The notes under the pieces were generated by a model. It was not told where the DNA came from and did no database searches. It saw only the letters and a list, made by a program, of their open reading frames with translations. Positions 1 to 10,938 of a stretch of DNA of 58,887 nt are shown here, piece by piece; position 1 is the first letter of the stretch, and every line of letters starts with the position of its first letter. The position numbers and the translations under genes are program-made. The stretch is from Clostridiaceae bacterium. GTDB lineage: Bacteria; Bacillota; Clostridia; Oscillospirales; Acutalibacteraceae. The stretch is taken from contig JAEERC010000071.1 in NCBI GenBank assembly GCA_016285645.1, forward strand, positions 1 to 58,887, in the 5' to 3' direction.

Positions 1-55
1 CATTGCATAACTATACTAATAGACCATTTGTTGTACACACAAAAATATAGAATAA

Positions 56-685
<630 letters not shown>

Positions 686-722
686 CTTCTGTTTATTTAC
701 AAATTGTTTTTCCCAAAATGAT

Positions 723-751
723 AACGGCTGCCACAAAATATGACAGCCGTT
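723..751. terminator. Bidirectional hairpin between convergent genes
   Basis: Perfect 8-bp inverted repeat (AACGGCTG at 723-730, CAGCCGTT at 744-751) between the stop of the recombinase and the stop of the small minus-strand peptide gene. The flanking T tracts are weak on both strands, so the terminator function rests mainly on the stem and its convergent location. Confidence 0.5.
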
Positions 752-788
752 TACCATTTAATCGGGTTTGTTTTCCGGTTAATTCAGA

Positions 789-962
789 TTAGCCAAGAAG
801 ACCTGTGATGCTGGAGATAAGGTTGCTGATGGCGGAAAGGTCGATCTTTGTAAGGAATTCCTTAACCATAGCAAGGATACCGGCAGCTTCGAATTCGCCA
901 AGGAAACCTGTGATTTTCTGAGCGAGTTCTACACCCTGAGCAAGGAGTGCATTAATATCCAT
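789..962 (-). CDS. 57-residue amphipathic peptide of unknown function
   Basis: A short unannotated gene of 57 codons ending in TAA. Support is structural: ATG at 962, an AGGAGG ribosome site at 972-977 (9-nt spacing), and a TTGACA-N18-TAAAAT promoter just upstream. The product begins MDINALLAQGVELAQ and ends SNLISSITGLLG. It has no signal peptide, cysteine or tryptophan and no long charged stretch; instead it reads as two or three amphipathic helices (leucine, isoleucine and phenylalanine at helical spacing) joined by Gly-rich turns. That resembles small membrane-active or self-assembling peptides (for example phenol-soluble modulins), but only in style. I recognise no family. The gene is monocistronic. 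Confidence 0.75.
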   Translation of the reverse strand: MDINALLAQGVELAQKITGFLGEFEAAGILAMVKEFLTKIDLSAISNLISSITGLLG

Positions 963-1008
963 TCTGTTGTTCCTCCTGATTAGATTACAATCTTCTGATT
1001 GCGGTTAC

Positions 1009-1038
1009 ATTTTACAACATTTATGTTCACCCTGTCAA
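1009..1038 (-). promoter_or_regulatory. Sigma-A type promoter for the small peptide gene
   Basis: On the minus strand: -35 TTGACA (1033-1038), 18-bp spacer, -10 TAAAAT (1009-1014). The ATG lies about 47 nt downstream of the -10. The leader also contains a small CAATC/GATTG dyad. The near-consensus boxes suggest strong expression. Confidence 0.65.
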
Positions 1039-1085
1039 ACATTACGGCACGAACTTAATAAAAATTTAACTTTTTAAATGTTAAA

Positions 1086-1114
1086 TTGACTAAAACAGTA
1101 CACGGTGGTAAAAT
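1086..1114 (+). promoter_or_regulatory. Sigma-A type promoter for the GDPD/TlpA-like pair
   Basis: TTGACT (1086-1091), 17-bp spacer, TAAAAT (1109-1114), about 32 bp before the ATG of the glycerophosphodiesterase gene. It is divergent from the small-peptide promoter. Confidence 0.6.
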
Positions 1115-1145
1115 ATTATCAATAATTTAAAGGCGGAGGTTCGCG

Positions 1146-1916
1146 ATGTCTGCAAAACTTATTTTTAAAATGGCAGCGGCTTTCATAATGTCACTGTTCA
1201 CCGCCATAGGCGGCATTTTCGGCGGCGGAAGCCAAAAAGAAATATGTATGATAGGCCACAGGGGCTACTCGTCAAGATATTATCAGAACACCGAGTCCGC
1301 CTTTATCGGAGCGGCGAAGCACGGCTCGGGCGGAGCGGAGACGGATATCAGAGTTACCTCCGACGGAATATATGTAACAAGCCACAATTCCGAAGTTGTG
1401 CTCAAGGACGGCACCGAACTTGAGGTCGCCGACCACACCTTCGCAGAACTTACGGCTCAGCCGTTAAAACAGAGTAAAACAAAAGAGGATGTCTATCTGT
1501 GCACCTTCGAGCGCTATCTTGAGGTTATGAAAGAATATGATATGATATGCTTTATAGAACTCAAGGGCGATTTCAGCGAGGAGCAGGTAAAGGAGATTTT
1601 CGACCTTGCAGCCGAAGTGTATTCGCTTGACAAATGCATTCTCCAGTCCTTCGAGTTTGACAACCTCATCCGCGCTCACGAGCTTTTCCCGGACCTTCGC
1701 ATTATGCTCACCTACGGCGAGGGCGACGAGGGCTACGAGAGATGCTTTGAATACGGCTTTTCCATCGACTGCGATTACAAGGTAATAACCGAGGAGATGA
1801 TTGAGGAGTTCCACTCCCGCGGGCTTGAAGTCGGGCTGTGGACGGCAAACGACCCGTTCTCGCTCGCCTACTGCAAATCGCTCGGCGTCGATTATATTGA
1901 ATCCGATGTTTATTGA
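1146..1916 (+). CDS. Glycerophosphodiester phosphodiesterase family protein
   Basis: Predicted to hydrolyse glycerophosphodiesters to glycerol-3-phosphate plus an alcohol. Catalytic signatures are visible: HRG at 38-40, NTESAF at 48-53, the metal ligands Glu65 and Asp67 in ETDIR, and His80 in SHNSEV. The C-terminus carries the usual LWTANDP and DYIESDVY segments. Residues 5-27 are hydrophobic and Gly-rich, fitting a signal peptide or membrane anchor, so the enzyme probably acts outside the membrane on lipid or teichoic acid breakdown products. GGCGGAGGT precedes the ATG by five bases. It is cotranscribed with the thioredoxin-like gene 9 bp downstream. At 256 residues it is normal for the single-domain family. 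Confidence 0.9.
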   Translation: MSAKLIFKMAAAFIMSLFTAIGGIFGGGSQKEICMIGHRGYSSRYYQNTESAFIGAAKHGSGGAETDIRVTSDGIYVTSHNSEVVLKDGTELEVADHTFAELTAQPLKQSKTKEDVYLCTFERYLEVMKEYDMICFIELKGDFSEEQVKEIFDLAAEVYSLDKCILQSFEFDNLIRAHELFPDLRIMLTYGEGDEGYERCFEYGFSIDCDYKVITEEMIEEFHSRGLEVGLWTANDPFSLAYCKSLGVDYIESDVY

Positions 1917-1925
1917 GGTGTAATC

Positions 1926-2450
1926 ATGAGCAGCAGACATTTTAAAATAGCTCTTATATGCATAGCCGTGGTGATTGCCGGTTTTATAATCAGAACCTCG
2001 CGCGTTTCAAAGACGAACGGCTCCGGCAGCCTCAGCGAGGGTATGATGGCGCCGTCCTTCACGGCTCAGCTCGCGGACGGCGGTAAATTCTCAATATCCG
2101 AAAACAGGAACAATGTTGTTGTTCTCAATTTCTGGGCTACCTGGTGCGGACCCTGCGTGGGCGAGATGCCCGCCTTTGAAAAACTTAAAAACGACAGGAT
2201 GAGCGGCGTTGAGATTGTTGCCGTAAATTACCAGGAGAGCAAGGCGGATGTTGACGCGTTTATAAAGGAGAACGGCTTTACCTTCGATATCGCCTACGAT
2301 GAAAAGGGCGAAATCTGCGACCTCTACCCCACAAACGGTATTCCCTACACGCTCATAATAAAAAACGGCATTATTGAAAAAACATTTGTCGGCGCGCCCG
2401 CGGACGCTTACAACACCTACAAGGCGGCAATCGAGGAGTGCCTGAAATAA
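1926..2450 (+). CDS. Membrane-anchored TlpA/ResA-like thioredoxin
   Basis: Thiol-disulfide oxidoreductase of the TlpA/ResA/AhpC-TSA type, 174 residues. An N-terminal membrane helix (about residues 7-23) anchors it, leaving the thioredoxin fold outside the cytoplasm. The active site is WATWCGPC with Cys74 and Cys77, followed by EMPAFEKL; the cis-Pro region is NGIPYTLII near residue 139. The likely role is reduction of extracytoplasmic disulfides or cytochrome/lipoprotein thiols; the substrate is not indicated. It sits 9 bp after the phosphodiesterase gene, whose last codons overlap its GAGGTG ribosome site. Both share the promoter at 1086. Confidence 0.88.
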   Translation: MSSRHFKIALICIAVVIAGFIIRTSRVSKTNGSGSLSEGMMAPSFTAQLADGGKFSISENRNNVVVLNFWATWCGPCVGEMPAFEKLKNDRMSGVEIVAVNYQESKADVDAFIKENGFTFDIAYDEKGEICDLYPTNGIPYTLIIKNGIIEKTFVGAPADAYNTYKAAIEECLK

Positions 2451-2475
2451 TTTGTAAAAAAAACAGAAAAAAATA

Positions 2476-2507
2476 AAAAGTGTGCAGATTAAAACCTGCA
2501 CACTTTT
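2476..2507. terminator. Bidirectional intrinsic terminator
   Basis: A 12-bp perfect stem, AAAAGTGTGCAG (2476-2487) pairing with CTGCACACTTTT (2496-2507), lies between the convergent ends of the thioredoxin and yebC genes. The A-rich and T-rich arms supply a U tract in both directions. Confidence 0.85.
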
Positions 2508-2520
2508 GTTATGTCTTCAA

Positions 2521-3258
2521 TTATTCCGCGTCGTCGGCGTTCTCCCAGTTGTGCCATACGCCCTGAATGTCGTCGTTGTCCTCAAACATCTCGAGCATCT
2601 TTGCCATGGCGGTAATGTCGTCGGGATTGTCAAGGGTGACATAATTCGAGGGAATATAGGCGACATCGGCCGAAAGGAAGGTGTAGCCCTTGTCCGCCAG
2701 AGCGCTGCTTACGGCGCCGCAATCGTATTGATCCGTGCGGATTTCATAGATTCCGTCATCGGTGAGGAAATCGGTAGCGCCCGCTTCGAGAGCGTCCTCC
2801 ATAAGTTTTTCCTCGTCAATGCCTTCCTGCTCGAGAACGATTACGCCCTGCTTTGTGAACATAAAGGAAACGCTGCCGGACTGACCCATGTTTCCGCCGT
2901 ATTTGTCAAAATAGTGGCGCACATCGCCGGCTGTTCTGTTGCGGTTGTCGGTGAGCGCCTCAACAATAACGGCAATGCCCTTGGGGCCGTAGCCCTCATA
3001 GACTATTTCCTCATATTTTTTGTCGTCGCCTTCGCCGGCGGCTTTTTTGATTATTCTTTCAATGTTGTCGTTTGGAACATTGTTCGCCTTCGCCTTGGCG
3101 ATGACTTCCTTGAGTTTTGAGTTGGATGCGGGGTCGGGGCCGCCCTCACGCACAACAACGGCAATCTCTCTGCCGATTTTAGTAAAGACCTTTGCCCTGG
3201 CGTTGTCGGTCTTTTCCTTTTTGCGTTTTATGGTGCTCCATTTTGAATGGCCTGACAT
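2521..3258 (-). CDS. yebC: YebC/PmpR family protein
   Basis: Member of the YebC/PmpR/TACO1 family, annotated historically as a transcriptional regulator and more recently linked to translation of difficult proline stretches. The start is ATG at 3258, giving the hallmark MSGHSKWSTIKRKK; upstream in-frame codons lack that signature. Further conserved parts are KAKANNVPNDNIERIIKK and YEGYGPKGIAVIVEALTDN. The length of 245 residues is typical. It has its own promoter (3293-3322), overlapping the end of the yitT-like gene upstream, so it can be expressed apart from the obgE operon. Confidence 0.95.
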   Translation of the reverse strand: MSGHSKWSTIKRKKEKTDNARAKVFTKIGREIAVVVREGGPDPASNSKLKEVIAKAKANNVPNDNIERIIKKAAGEGDDKKYEEIVYEGYGPKGIAVIVEALTDNRNRTAGDVRHYFDKYGGNMGQSGSVSFMFTKQGVIVLEQEGIDEEKLMEDALEAGATDFLTDDGIYEIRTDQYDCGAVSSALADKGYTFLSADVAYIPSNYVTLDNPDDITAMAKMLEMFEDNDDIQGVWHNWENADDAE

Positions 3259-3292
3259 AAGAAAACCTCTCTTTGTTTTATTTAACCATATA

Positions 3293-3322
3293 ATTATACA
3301 ACCAAATATCAAACCGTGTCAA
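3293..3322 (-). promoter_or_regulatory. Consensus promoter for yebC
   Basis: Minus strand TTGACA (3317-3322), 18-bp spacer, TATAAT (3293-3298), 35 bp upstream of the yebC ATG. Both boxes match the sigma-A consensus exactly. Confidence 0.75.
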
Positions 3323-3331
3323 GGGCTCGGG

Positions 3332-4207
3332 CTATATGGATTTGCGGAAGCCCTTGCCGAGTATTTCATTTGCCTCGCTGACGATAATGAAAGTGTTCGG
3401 GTCAATGGATTTGATTATTTTCGTCATTTTCTGAACCTCGTGGTTGCGCATTACGCACACGAGCATCTGCTTGTCTTCGCCGGTGTAGGCGCCCTCAACG
3501 GGCACAATGGTAACTCCGCGCGGCGTGCGGTGCGTTATCTCCCTCGACATCTCCCCGCCTTTGTCGGTAATAATCATAAGCATTTTGCCGTTGCCCATAC
3601 CGTAGTTTATTTTGTCGATTACGGCGGAGCTGACGAAAATGACTATTACCGCGTAGAGCGCGCTTTCAATGTTCCTGAAAACCGCTGCGGCGGTGATTAC
3701 CACAACCGCGTCGCTTATCATAATGACTCTGCCAATCGGTATATGCTGCCATTTTTTATGAACAAGGCGGCCTATAATATCCGTGCCGCCAGTGGTTGTG
3801 CCGGTCATGATAACCAGCGCGAGCCCCACGCCCGAGAGCAGACCGCTTATAAGCGAAACAAGTATTTTATCGGTGCCGTGGTAGGGCGGCAGTATTTTGC
3901 CCCAGACATTGAGAAGAATCGAGAGCATTGCAACAACCCAGAGAGTTTTGCCCACGAATTTTTTGCCGATGTAAAAATACGCGGCAACCAGCAGGGGAAC
4001 ATTCAGAATAAAGTTTATGGCGCCCAGCGATATTGCGGGGAAAAGATAGTTCCCCACAATGGCGAGGCCGGATATACCGCTCTGCGCTATGTTGTTGGGC
4101 ACGGCGAAGCAGTTGAGCGAAATTGAGTAAATCGAGCAGCCGATGAGCCACAGAATATTGTCCTTGAGAAATGAGAGAACATCGTTTTTGGAAACGTTAA
4201 TCTTCAT
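3332..4207 (-). CDS. YitT family membrane protein (DUF161/DUF2179)
   Basis: Polytopic inner-membrane protein of about 291 residues with five or six hydrophobic segments, then a soluble C-terminal DUF2179-type domain (from about residue 215, with the segment TRGVTIVPVEGAYTGE). The N-terminal part carries the family pattern NNIAQSGISGLAIVGNYLF and the GTTTGGTDIIGRL motif. Transport or sensing roles have been suggested for this family, but no substrate is established. ATG at 4207 is preferred over GTG at 4216 because GAGGG lies about eight bases upstream of it. The start is embedded in the end of the Mini-RNase III gene, indicating translational coupling. Confidence 0.88.
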   Translation of the reverse strand: MKINVSKNDVLSFLKDNILWLIGCSIYSISLNCFAVPNNIAQSGISGLAIVGNYLFPAISLGAINFILNVPLLVAAYFYIGKKFVGKTLWVVAMLSILLNVWGKILPPYHGTDKILVSLISGLLSGVGLALVIMTGTTTGGTDIIGRLVHKKWQHIPIGRVIMISDAVVVITAAAVFRNIESALYAVIVIFVSSAVIDKINYGMGNGKMLMIITDKGGEMSREITHRTPRGVTIVPVEGAYTGEDKQMLVCVMRNHEVQKMTKIIKSIDPNTFIIVSEANEILGKGFRKSI

Positions 4208-4208
4208 C

Positions 4209-5913
<1,705 letters not shown>

Positions 5914-5939
5914 TTACCTTTTCATTAAAAATCGCGTCT

Positions 5940-5968
5940 ATTATAAATCATTATTATAAGTTTTACAA
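5940..5968 (-). promoter_or_regulatory. Promoter for the obgE operon
   Basis: Minus strand TTGTAA (5963-5968), 17-bp spacer, TATAAT (5940-5945), about 33 bp before the obgE ATG. The -35 box is weaker than consensus and the -10 is exact. Confidence 0.55.
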
Positions 5969-5969
5969 G

Positions 5970-6992
5970 TTACTCAACCGTGCCGTTTTCGTAAATCGTG
6001 TGCGGGGTGACCTCCGCTCCGCAGTGCGGGCAGTTCAGACAGGTGCCCACAACATAGACTCCGCCGCAGTATCTGCATTTTTCCTGCACGATTGAAACTG
6101 CCTGACCGCGCGGTATTTCGCTGTATTTGTCTATATCCTTCATCTGCAGCAGAAGTTTTATCGGCACCGCGAGCATCGTAACGCCCACAACGGCGCAGAA
6201 GAAGAGCGAGAAAAGTTCGGGCGCCAGCTGTTTTATGTCAAAGTGCCGCTTCATAAGCACGGGATTGATAGCCGCAAAGGAGAGCTTTATCGACGTTTCG
6301 GTCATATACTTCGAGTCCTGCAGCAGATATTTCTGCATGTTCGTGTTGAAAATATCCAGAACATAGTCGTTGAGAATGCGGTCGGTGTCGTCGCCCTGCA
6401 TTCCCTCCCAGTACCAGTCGTTGAAGGCGGAGTCGGGATTCTTCGGCTCGGAATAGACAATCAGCCAGTGCTTTTCGTCGGGGAAGTGATTGACATACCA
6501 GTCGTAGGCGTACCTCTCAAGGTCAACATAGTAGTTCTTCCAGTCCTCGTTGTTTACAGTAAGCACTGCGGGGGTTATACCTGTTTTTTCATAGAATCTT
6601 TCAAGTTCTTTTCTCAGCGTATCCGTTGTGAGAAAGATATTCGCTTTATCCTCAATAATAATGCTTGTGTCGTAATTCGCGGAAAGCTTTTTCGGCTTTG
6701 TCAGCGAGGTCTGCGAAAAGATTCCGCCTAATATGGGAAATGTTGTGAGAATCACAACGGCGAAAACCACAATGATATCGCTGATTTTGTAGTTTTTGCG
6801 GTTCTTTATGTCGTAGTCGGAATAGACGAATTTCGCCTTGCCGTTTTTATATCTTACAAAGGTTCTGGCGCCCGCGAAATAGCGGTTGCTGGTTTTGCCG
6901 GGGCTTATGCTTGAGCCGCCGTGACCGCCGTGGCTGCCGCCGCCTCCGTGTCCGCCGCCTCCGTGGCTGCCGCCACCCGATGAATGGGGCAT
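5970..6992 (-). CDS. Gly/His-rich membrane protein with C-terminal zinc ribbon
   Basis: Hypothetical protein of 340 residues. The first 35 residues are a Gly/Ser/His-rich tail (repeats of SHGGGGHGG type) that could bind metal. A membrane helix follows near 70-92 (ISDIIVVFAVVILTTFPI), then an extracytoplasmic domain (about 100-255) reminiscent of TPM-type domains (ITPAVLTVNNEDW, HWLIVYSEP). A second hydrophobic segment lies near 262-285, and the C-terminus is a zinc-ribbon-like segment with CRYCGG and CLNCPHCG. The start has AGGAGG six bases upstream. It follows the secreted glycosidase gene by 32 bp and is probably cotranscribed. Its function is unknown. Confidence 0.75.
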   Translation of the reverse strand: MPHSSGGGSHGGGGHGGGGSHGGHGGSSISPGKTSNRYFAGARTFVRYKNGKAKFVYSDYDIKNRKNYKISDIIVVFAVVILTTFPILGGIFSQTSLTKPKKLSANYDTSIIIEDKANIFLTTDTLRKELERFYEKTGITPAVLTVNNEDWKNYYVDLERYAYDWYVNHFPDEKHWLIVYSEPKNPDSAFNDWYWEGMQGDDTDRILNDYVLDIFNTNMQKYLLQDSKYMTETSIKLSFAAINPVLMKRHFDIKQLAPELFSLFFCAVVGVTMLAVPIKLLLQMKDIDKYSEIPRGQAVSIVQEKCRYCGGVYVVGTCLNCPHCGAEVTPHTIYENGTVE

Positions 6993-7024
6993 ATTTCCGC
7001 CTCCTTCTATTTAATCAATTTAAA

Positions 7025-8689
7025 TCAGTTTACGGGCGTGATTTCATAGAACACGACCGCGTTGGGTTCCAGTGTAATGTTGAGTTCGAGCGTTGAGTTC
7101 CCGACTTTTGCCGTTGTTTCAATCGGTGTCAGAACCGAGCACCTCGCATATTTTTCCTTGAGTTCGCCGAAATACAGTTTTCTCGCCGCGGGGTCGGAGA
7201 GGGTTGCCGTGCTGCCGATTACCGGGTCGTCCGGCGACCAGGAAAAGCAGTCGCTGCCTATGCCGTATGTTTTTCTGTCCTGCTCCCACTCGTCAAACCA
7301 GTTGCAGTTGTCGTCAATTACATAGGCGGTGATTTTCACATCCCTGCCGTCAAACCGGGGAGCGTTTATTTTGAAATTCAGGTTCGCTTTACGGCTGTAA
7401 CTTAAACTGTTTTTGAAATTATAAGCCATAACGCGAAGGGTATCTGTTGAACTGTTGAAGGCGGAGAACGCCTGCGCCTCGGTGCCGAAAGCGAGTGCGT
7501 TTTTAACCCGCTTTGTTTTCGCCGTTCTCGACCCTTCAAAGAATGAGGCGAGGCGGGCAACATAATAACTCACCGTGGGATTGCCGTCGGCAAACGAATC
7601 GGAGAGATATTCCCACGCGGAGAAATATTCAATTCCGTTTTCAAACAGCATTTTCGCCATTCTCGCGTCATAGCCCGCCTGATATGTCTGACCTACCGTT
7701 CTCGAAAGCAGCGCGTCGGATTCACTTCCGCGCGAGCTGCTGAGAATCCTGCCTTCGTCAAAGGCGTAAACAAGGTTGTCAAATCCGTATTCCTCAGCCG
7801 CTTTGCGCAGATGATTTATTGTTTCAACCGGGTTCATACCGGATGTGTATTTTCCCGGAGCGGTGTCATAATATGAGGCGGTCAGGAACCTGAGGGGCGA
7901 GCCCTGTTTGCCCGTTTTGTAATTTGTGCCGAGGGCGCAGTGCTTTATGAAATCCCTTTCATCCCACAGCCCTTCGGTTACCGCCATGGCGTGAGCGCCC
8001 ACAAAAACATCGCTTCCGATTTCGTCAACCAGCGCCTGCGCCGTGTAATCGTAAAGTTTGCAATACGCCTCGCAGGATTCCTCCGGGTCGCCGCTCTGCG
8101 CCTTGAACCAGTCGGCGTTCTCAAACTCGGTCATAACCGAAAAGCGCCAGGTTAGCACCTCGTCCCTGCCGAAGGCTTCAACAAGCTCGCGGGCGACGGC
8201 GGCAATATAATCGTAATAAATATCATAATTGTCGGGCGGGTAGAGATTTGTGCCGAAATCCGCGCCCGCAACGGCGTTCTCGGTATATTTGAGCGGCACG
8301 CTCCCGAGCTTGAGATACGGCTTCGCGCCGAGGGCGAGAATGCCCGCGCAGTTGTCGGTAAGCTGTGTAAAATCATAGTCATCGGTTACGGAAAAGTCGA
8401 GGGGGTTCTTGAATAAATCCCTCCCGGCGCTGCCGCCCGTGCACTGCATAACCTCAATGTATCTCACAAACTCAAAAACATTGTAATCCTCATTGACGGT
8501 CATATTCACAAAGGGATTGCCCTCAAGACTCCACACCGTCATACACGACGAAATGTTGCCGAGCAGAGCGCCTTCTTCGTCGGGGTTTATTTCAAACGAG
8601 GCGCGCACATTGAAAGCGTCCTTTATTCCGCCCGTGAAGCTCCCGAAAAACGAAAACACGGCAAGCAGAAAGGCAATGATTTTTTTCAA
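7025..8689 (-). CDS. Secreted GH39-like glycoside hydrolase
   Basis: Predicted extracellular glycosidase of 554 residues. It opens with a signal peptide (MKKIIAFLLAVFSFFG). The middle reads as a (beta/alpha)8 barrel of clan GH-A type: WRFSVMTEFEN places Glu188 or Glu190 as the acid/base candidate, and VYAFDEGR places Glu312 as a possible nucleophile. A C-terminal beta-rich part (from about 400) fits the accessory sandwich seen in GH39 xylosidase-like enzymes. I assign GH39 only by resemblance of layout; another clan-A family is possible. It lies 18 bp after the 740-residue glycosidase-like gene, so the two may work on the same polysaccharide. Confidence 0.65.
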   Translation of the reverse strand: MKKIIAFLLAVFSFFGSFTGGIKDAFNVRASFEINPDEEGALLGNISSCMTVWSLEGNPFVNMTVNEDYNVFEFVRYIEVMQCTGGSAGRDLFKNPLDFSVTDDYDFTQLTDNCAGILALGAKPYLKLGSVPLKYTENAVAGADFGTNLYPPDNYDIYYDYIAAVARELVEAFGRDEVLTWRFSVMTEFENADWFKAQSGDPEESCEAYCKLYDYTAQALVDEIGSDVFVGAHAMAVTEGLWDERDFIKHCALGTNYKTGKQGSPLRFLTASYYDTAPGKYTSGMNPVETINHLRKAAEEYGFDNLVYAFDEGRILSSSRGSESDALLSRTVGQTYQAGYDARMAKMLFENGIEYFSAWEYLSDSFADGNPTVSYYVARLASFFEGSRTAKTKRVKNALAFGTEAQAFSAFNSSTDTLRVMAYNFKNSLSYSRKANLNFKINAPRFDGRDVKITAYVIDDNCNWFDEWEQDRKTYGIGSDCFSWSPDDPVIGSTATLSDPAARKLYFGELKEKYARCSVLTPIETTAKVGNSTLELNITLEPNAVVFYEITPVN

Positions 8690-8707
8690 AGTTTCTTCTC
8701 CTTTTTC

Positions 8708-10930
8708 TCAGGCGCGGACAATTCTCAGTTCCGCGAACATCACGCAGTTTTTCTCTTCTTCCATTACAAGCGTCAGACCGCCGTTTTTGAACACACCGGC
8801 GGGCAGTAAATACTCCCTCGATGAAAAAATATCGCAGAGCATTTCCTCATCATATTCGGCGTTTTCAAAGCCCTTGGCGTTTGAAGCGCATATCATTTTT
8901 CCGTTCGCTGTGATTGTCAGATTTTCAGCCGTTTCTATGTTCTTTTTAACAAATGAGACAATCAGCAGGTAATCCTTTCCGGGCGTGAAACCGTCCGCCC
9001 TCATACGAAACGAGGTGTTGTCGAAAATCTTGAAAAGGCAGGTCGGCAGCCGTCCGTCATTTATGTTTACCCTGTCGGCGAGAACATTGATATATACCTC
9101 GCCCTCCTGCGAAAGACCCGCGCCCGCGATTTCGTTTTCGGCAACGGAATAATAAAGCTCATCGCTTTCAACCCTGTTGCGGTTCACAACTTTTTCAAGG
9201 AATTTCAAGCGCTCGTTTTCGTCAAACTTTTCAGAGTATTCAATCCTGTTCAGAAGCCACATTCTGTCCGTTACGGGCAGGTCGATTGTGTCAAGCACGG
9301 CGCCTCTTTCGGGGTTGTCGGCGAAATACCGCTCAACATCGAGCTGAAGCCCGATAAGTTTGAAAAGTCGCTCTCCGAGCCGTTCGATATCCGCTCTCAG
9401 TTCCTTGTAATCACCGTCATAATCCGTGCTTAGAACGGCTTTAGCACCCTCAATATCACCCTTGAGAATAAGCGCTTTTGCCTTTTCAATGAGCGATAAT
9501 TCAAAACATCTGCGATGCCTCAGAATAAGGTCGCACTCGGCCCTGAAAAGAAGCTGAACGAAACGCCAGTTTTCGTTTAACCGCGGATATTTTTCCGAAA
9601 GCAGGCGGAAAAGATTGTATGTGTTTTCAATGCCTTCATTTTCCGCGGGGTCGCCCTCCCAGTTCTGTTCAAGCCCGGTTATTGCCTCAACGATTAAAAT
9701 CTCGGGTACGCTCCAAAAGAACAGCCTCGCGTAATCGGCAAGTATCTCCTTTACATCCGCGCGGGGGTCAAAATCGAGCGAACTCCACACAAATTTATTT
9801 ACATCGTCCGTCACGCCCTCGGAATAACTCACGCTCCCGCAGACGAAATCCCTTGTGATTTTGTGCAGGTGAGCGTATTCGAAGGGGCGGGGATTGGTGC
9901 ACTCCCTGCCGAGCCCCGCGCAAAGGGCGAAATGCCAGTCATCGCGGTCAAAATGCACGGGATATTCGCACCTTAAATTGTGCGTTATATCGGGATAAAA
10001 CCTTATCGGCAGACAATCGGGAACGCTCTCCCTGAGTTTGTCGAGGGGCAGTATGTGGTTGGGTCCCATTATAATTCCGTCGATATAGGAGGAATCCTTT
10101 CTGAGTTCGGCGAGGAACTCCTCGCCCCAATTATCAAACTCATGCGGCGCCTGCGCAGAAGGCCATATTTCAACATCCTCCCGCACGGATTTCACTGCCT
10201 TGCCGATTGCGCGGCAGCGCTGCAGAAACTCTTTCGCGGGCAGGCATCCGGGGTCTCCTCCGGGCGGGAACACGGCGTTTACGCGGGGCAGTTTTTCAAC
10301 AAGAGCCTTCCGCCTTTCCGCGGCGCTTTCGTCCGTCTCGTCAGCAGAATTCGGTATCCAAAGCGAAACATCGAGGTCGAGTTCATCCGCCATACGGCTC
10401 GCCTCTGTGAGAAACTCCTCCTCGTCATATTTCATAAGCGGGTTGCGCTTCGATTTTCCGCTTTCATAGGGGATGTGCTCAACCGTATTGCAGCCCATAA
10501 ACATAATATCAAGGTAGTATCTGCGGTAGTCGTCATAACTCCACGCGTCGTAGGTGTTGGGCGTGGTGCGGTAGCCGAGCTGATGCCCTCTTATTCTCTT
10601 CGCGGGTGAGTACTCACCTCTTATATCACATATCGTTTCAAAAAAAACGCCGTCAAAAACACTCTTTCTGAGAAACAGCGCGAAGGCGTAAACGAGCCCT
10701 CTCACGCCGCCGGCGGCGAATACCGTTCTGCCGCCTTCCGACTTAACGGTAAAACTGTCTTTATTATCTCTGCCGTCGGTGAAAAATGCGAACCTTGCCT
10801 TACCGGAATTATCCGTAAAACGGGGCGCTCTGCCCGTTCTCGCTTCAAGCTCCGCCGCGAAAAGTTCAGCCGCGATGCTGCTTTCCCCACCGTCTGCGTA
10901 TATTGAAAAATCATCAATAAAGTGTTTCAT
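8708..10930 (-). CDS. Large cytoplasmic glycosidase-like protein, GH20/GH67/GH84-type layout
   Basis: A 740-residue protein without signal peptide. Residues 1-110 resemble the small alpha/beta domain found before the barrel in GH20, GH67 and GH84 enzymes. A TIM-barrel-like region starts near RIRGHQLGYR (about 113) and includes YLDIMFMGCNTVEHIPYE, a DLDVSLWIPN strand and IDGIIMGPNHILP. A helical part (about 400-560) and a beta-rich end follow. The acidic pair could not be fixed by eye, so the activity is open (hexosaminidase- or glucuronidase-like). ATG at 10930 has AGGTG spaced normally, whereas GTG at 10936 abuts it. First gene of a minus-strand operon, divergent from the GH5 gene. Confidence 0.55.
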   Translation of the reverse strand: MKHFIDDFSIYADGGESSIAAELFAAELEARTGRAPRFTDNSGKARFAFFTDGRDNKDSFTVKSEGGRTVFAAGGVRGLVYAFALFLRKSVFDGVFFETICDIRGEYSPAKRIRGHQLGYRTTPNTYDAWSYDDYRRYYLDIMFMGCNTVEHIPYESGKSKRNPLMKYDEEEFLTEASRMADELDLDVSLWIPNSADETDESAAERRKALVEKLPRVNAVFPPGGDPGCLPAKEFLQRCRAIGKAVKSVREDVEIWPSAQAPHEFDNWGEEFLAELRKDSSYIDGIIMGPNHILPLDKLRESVPDCLPIRFYPDITHNLRCEYPVHFDRDDWHFALCAGLGRECTNPRPFEYAHLHKITRDFVCGSVSYSEGVTDDVNKFVWSSLDFDPRADVKEILADYARLFFWSVPEILIVEAITGLEQNWEGDPAENEGIENTYNLFRLLSEKYPRLNENWRFVQLLFRAECDLILRHRRCFELSLIEKAKALILKGDIEGAKAVLSTDYDGDYKELRADIERLGERLFKLIGLQLDVERYFADNPERGAVLDTIDLPVTDRMWLLNRIEYSEKFDENERLKFLEKVVNRNRVESDELYYSVAENEIAGAGLSQEGEVYINVLADRVNINDGRLPTCLFKIFDNTSFRMRADGFTPGKDYLLIVSFVKKNIETAENLTITANGKMICASNAKGFENAEYDEEMLCDIFSSREYLLPAGVFKNGGLTLVMEEEKNCVMFAELRIVRA

Positions 10931-10938
10931 AAACACAC

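Noticed and set aside
2482-4126. Long plus-strand open frames opposite yebC and the yitT-like gene
   Set aside because: Both are antisense to strongly recognised genes and give low-complexity or unrecognisable protein; this is a by-product of codon bias.
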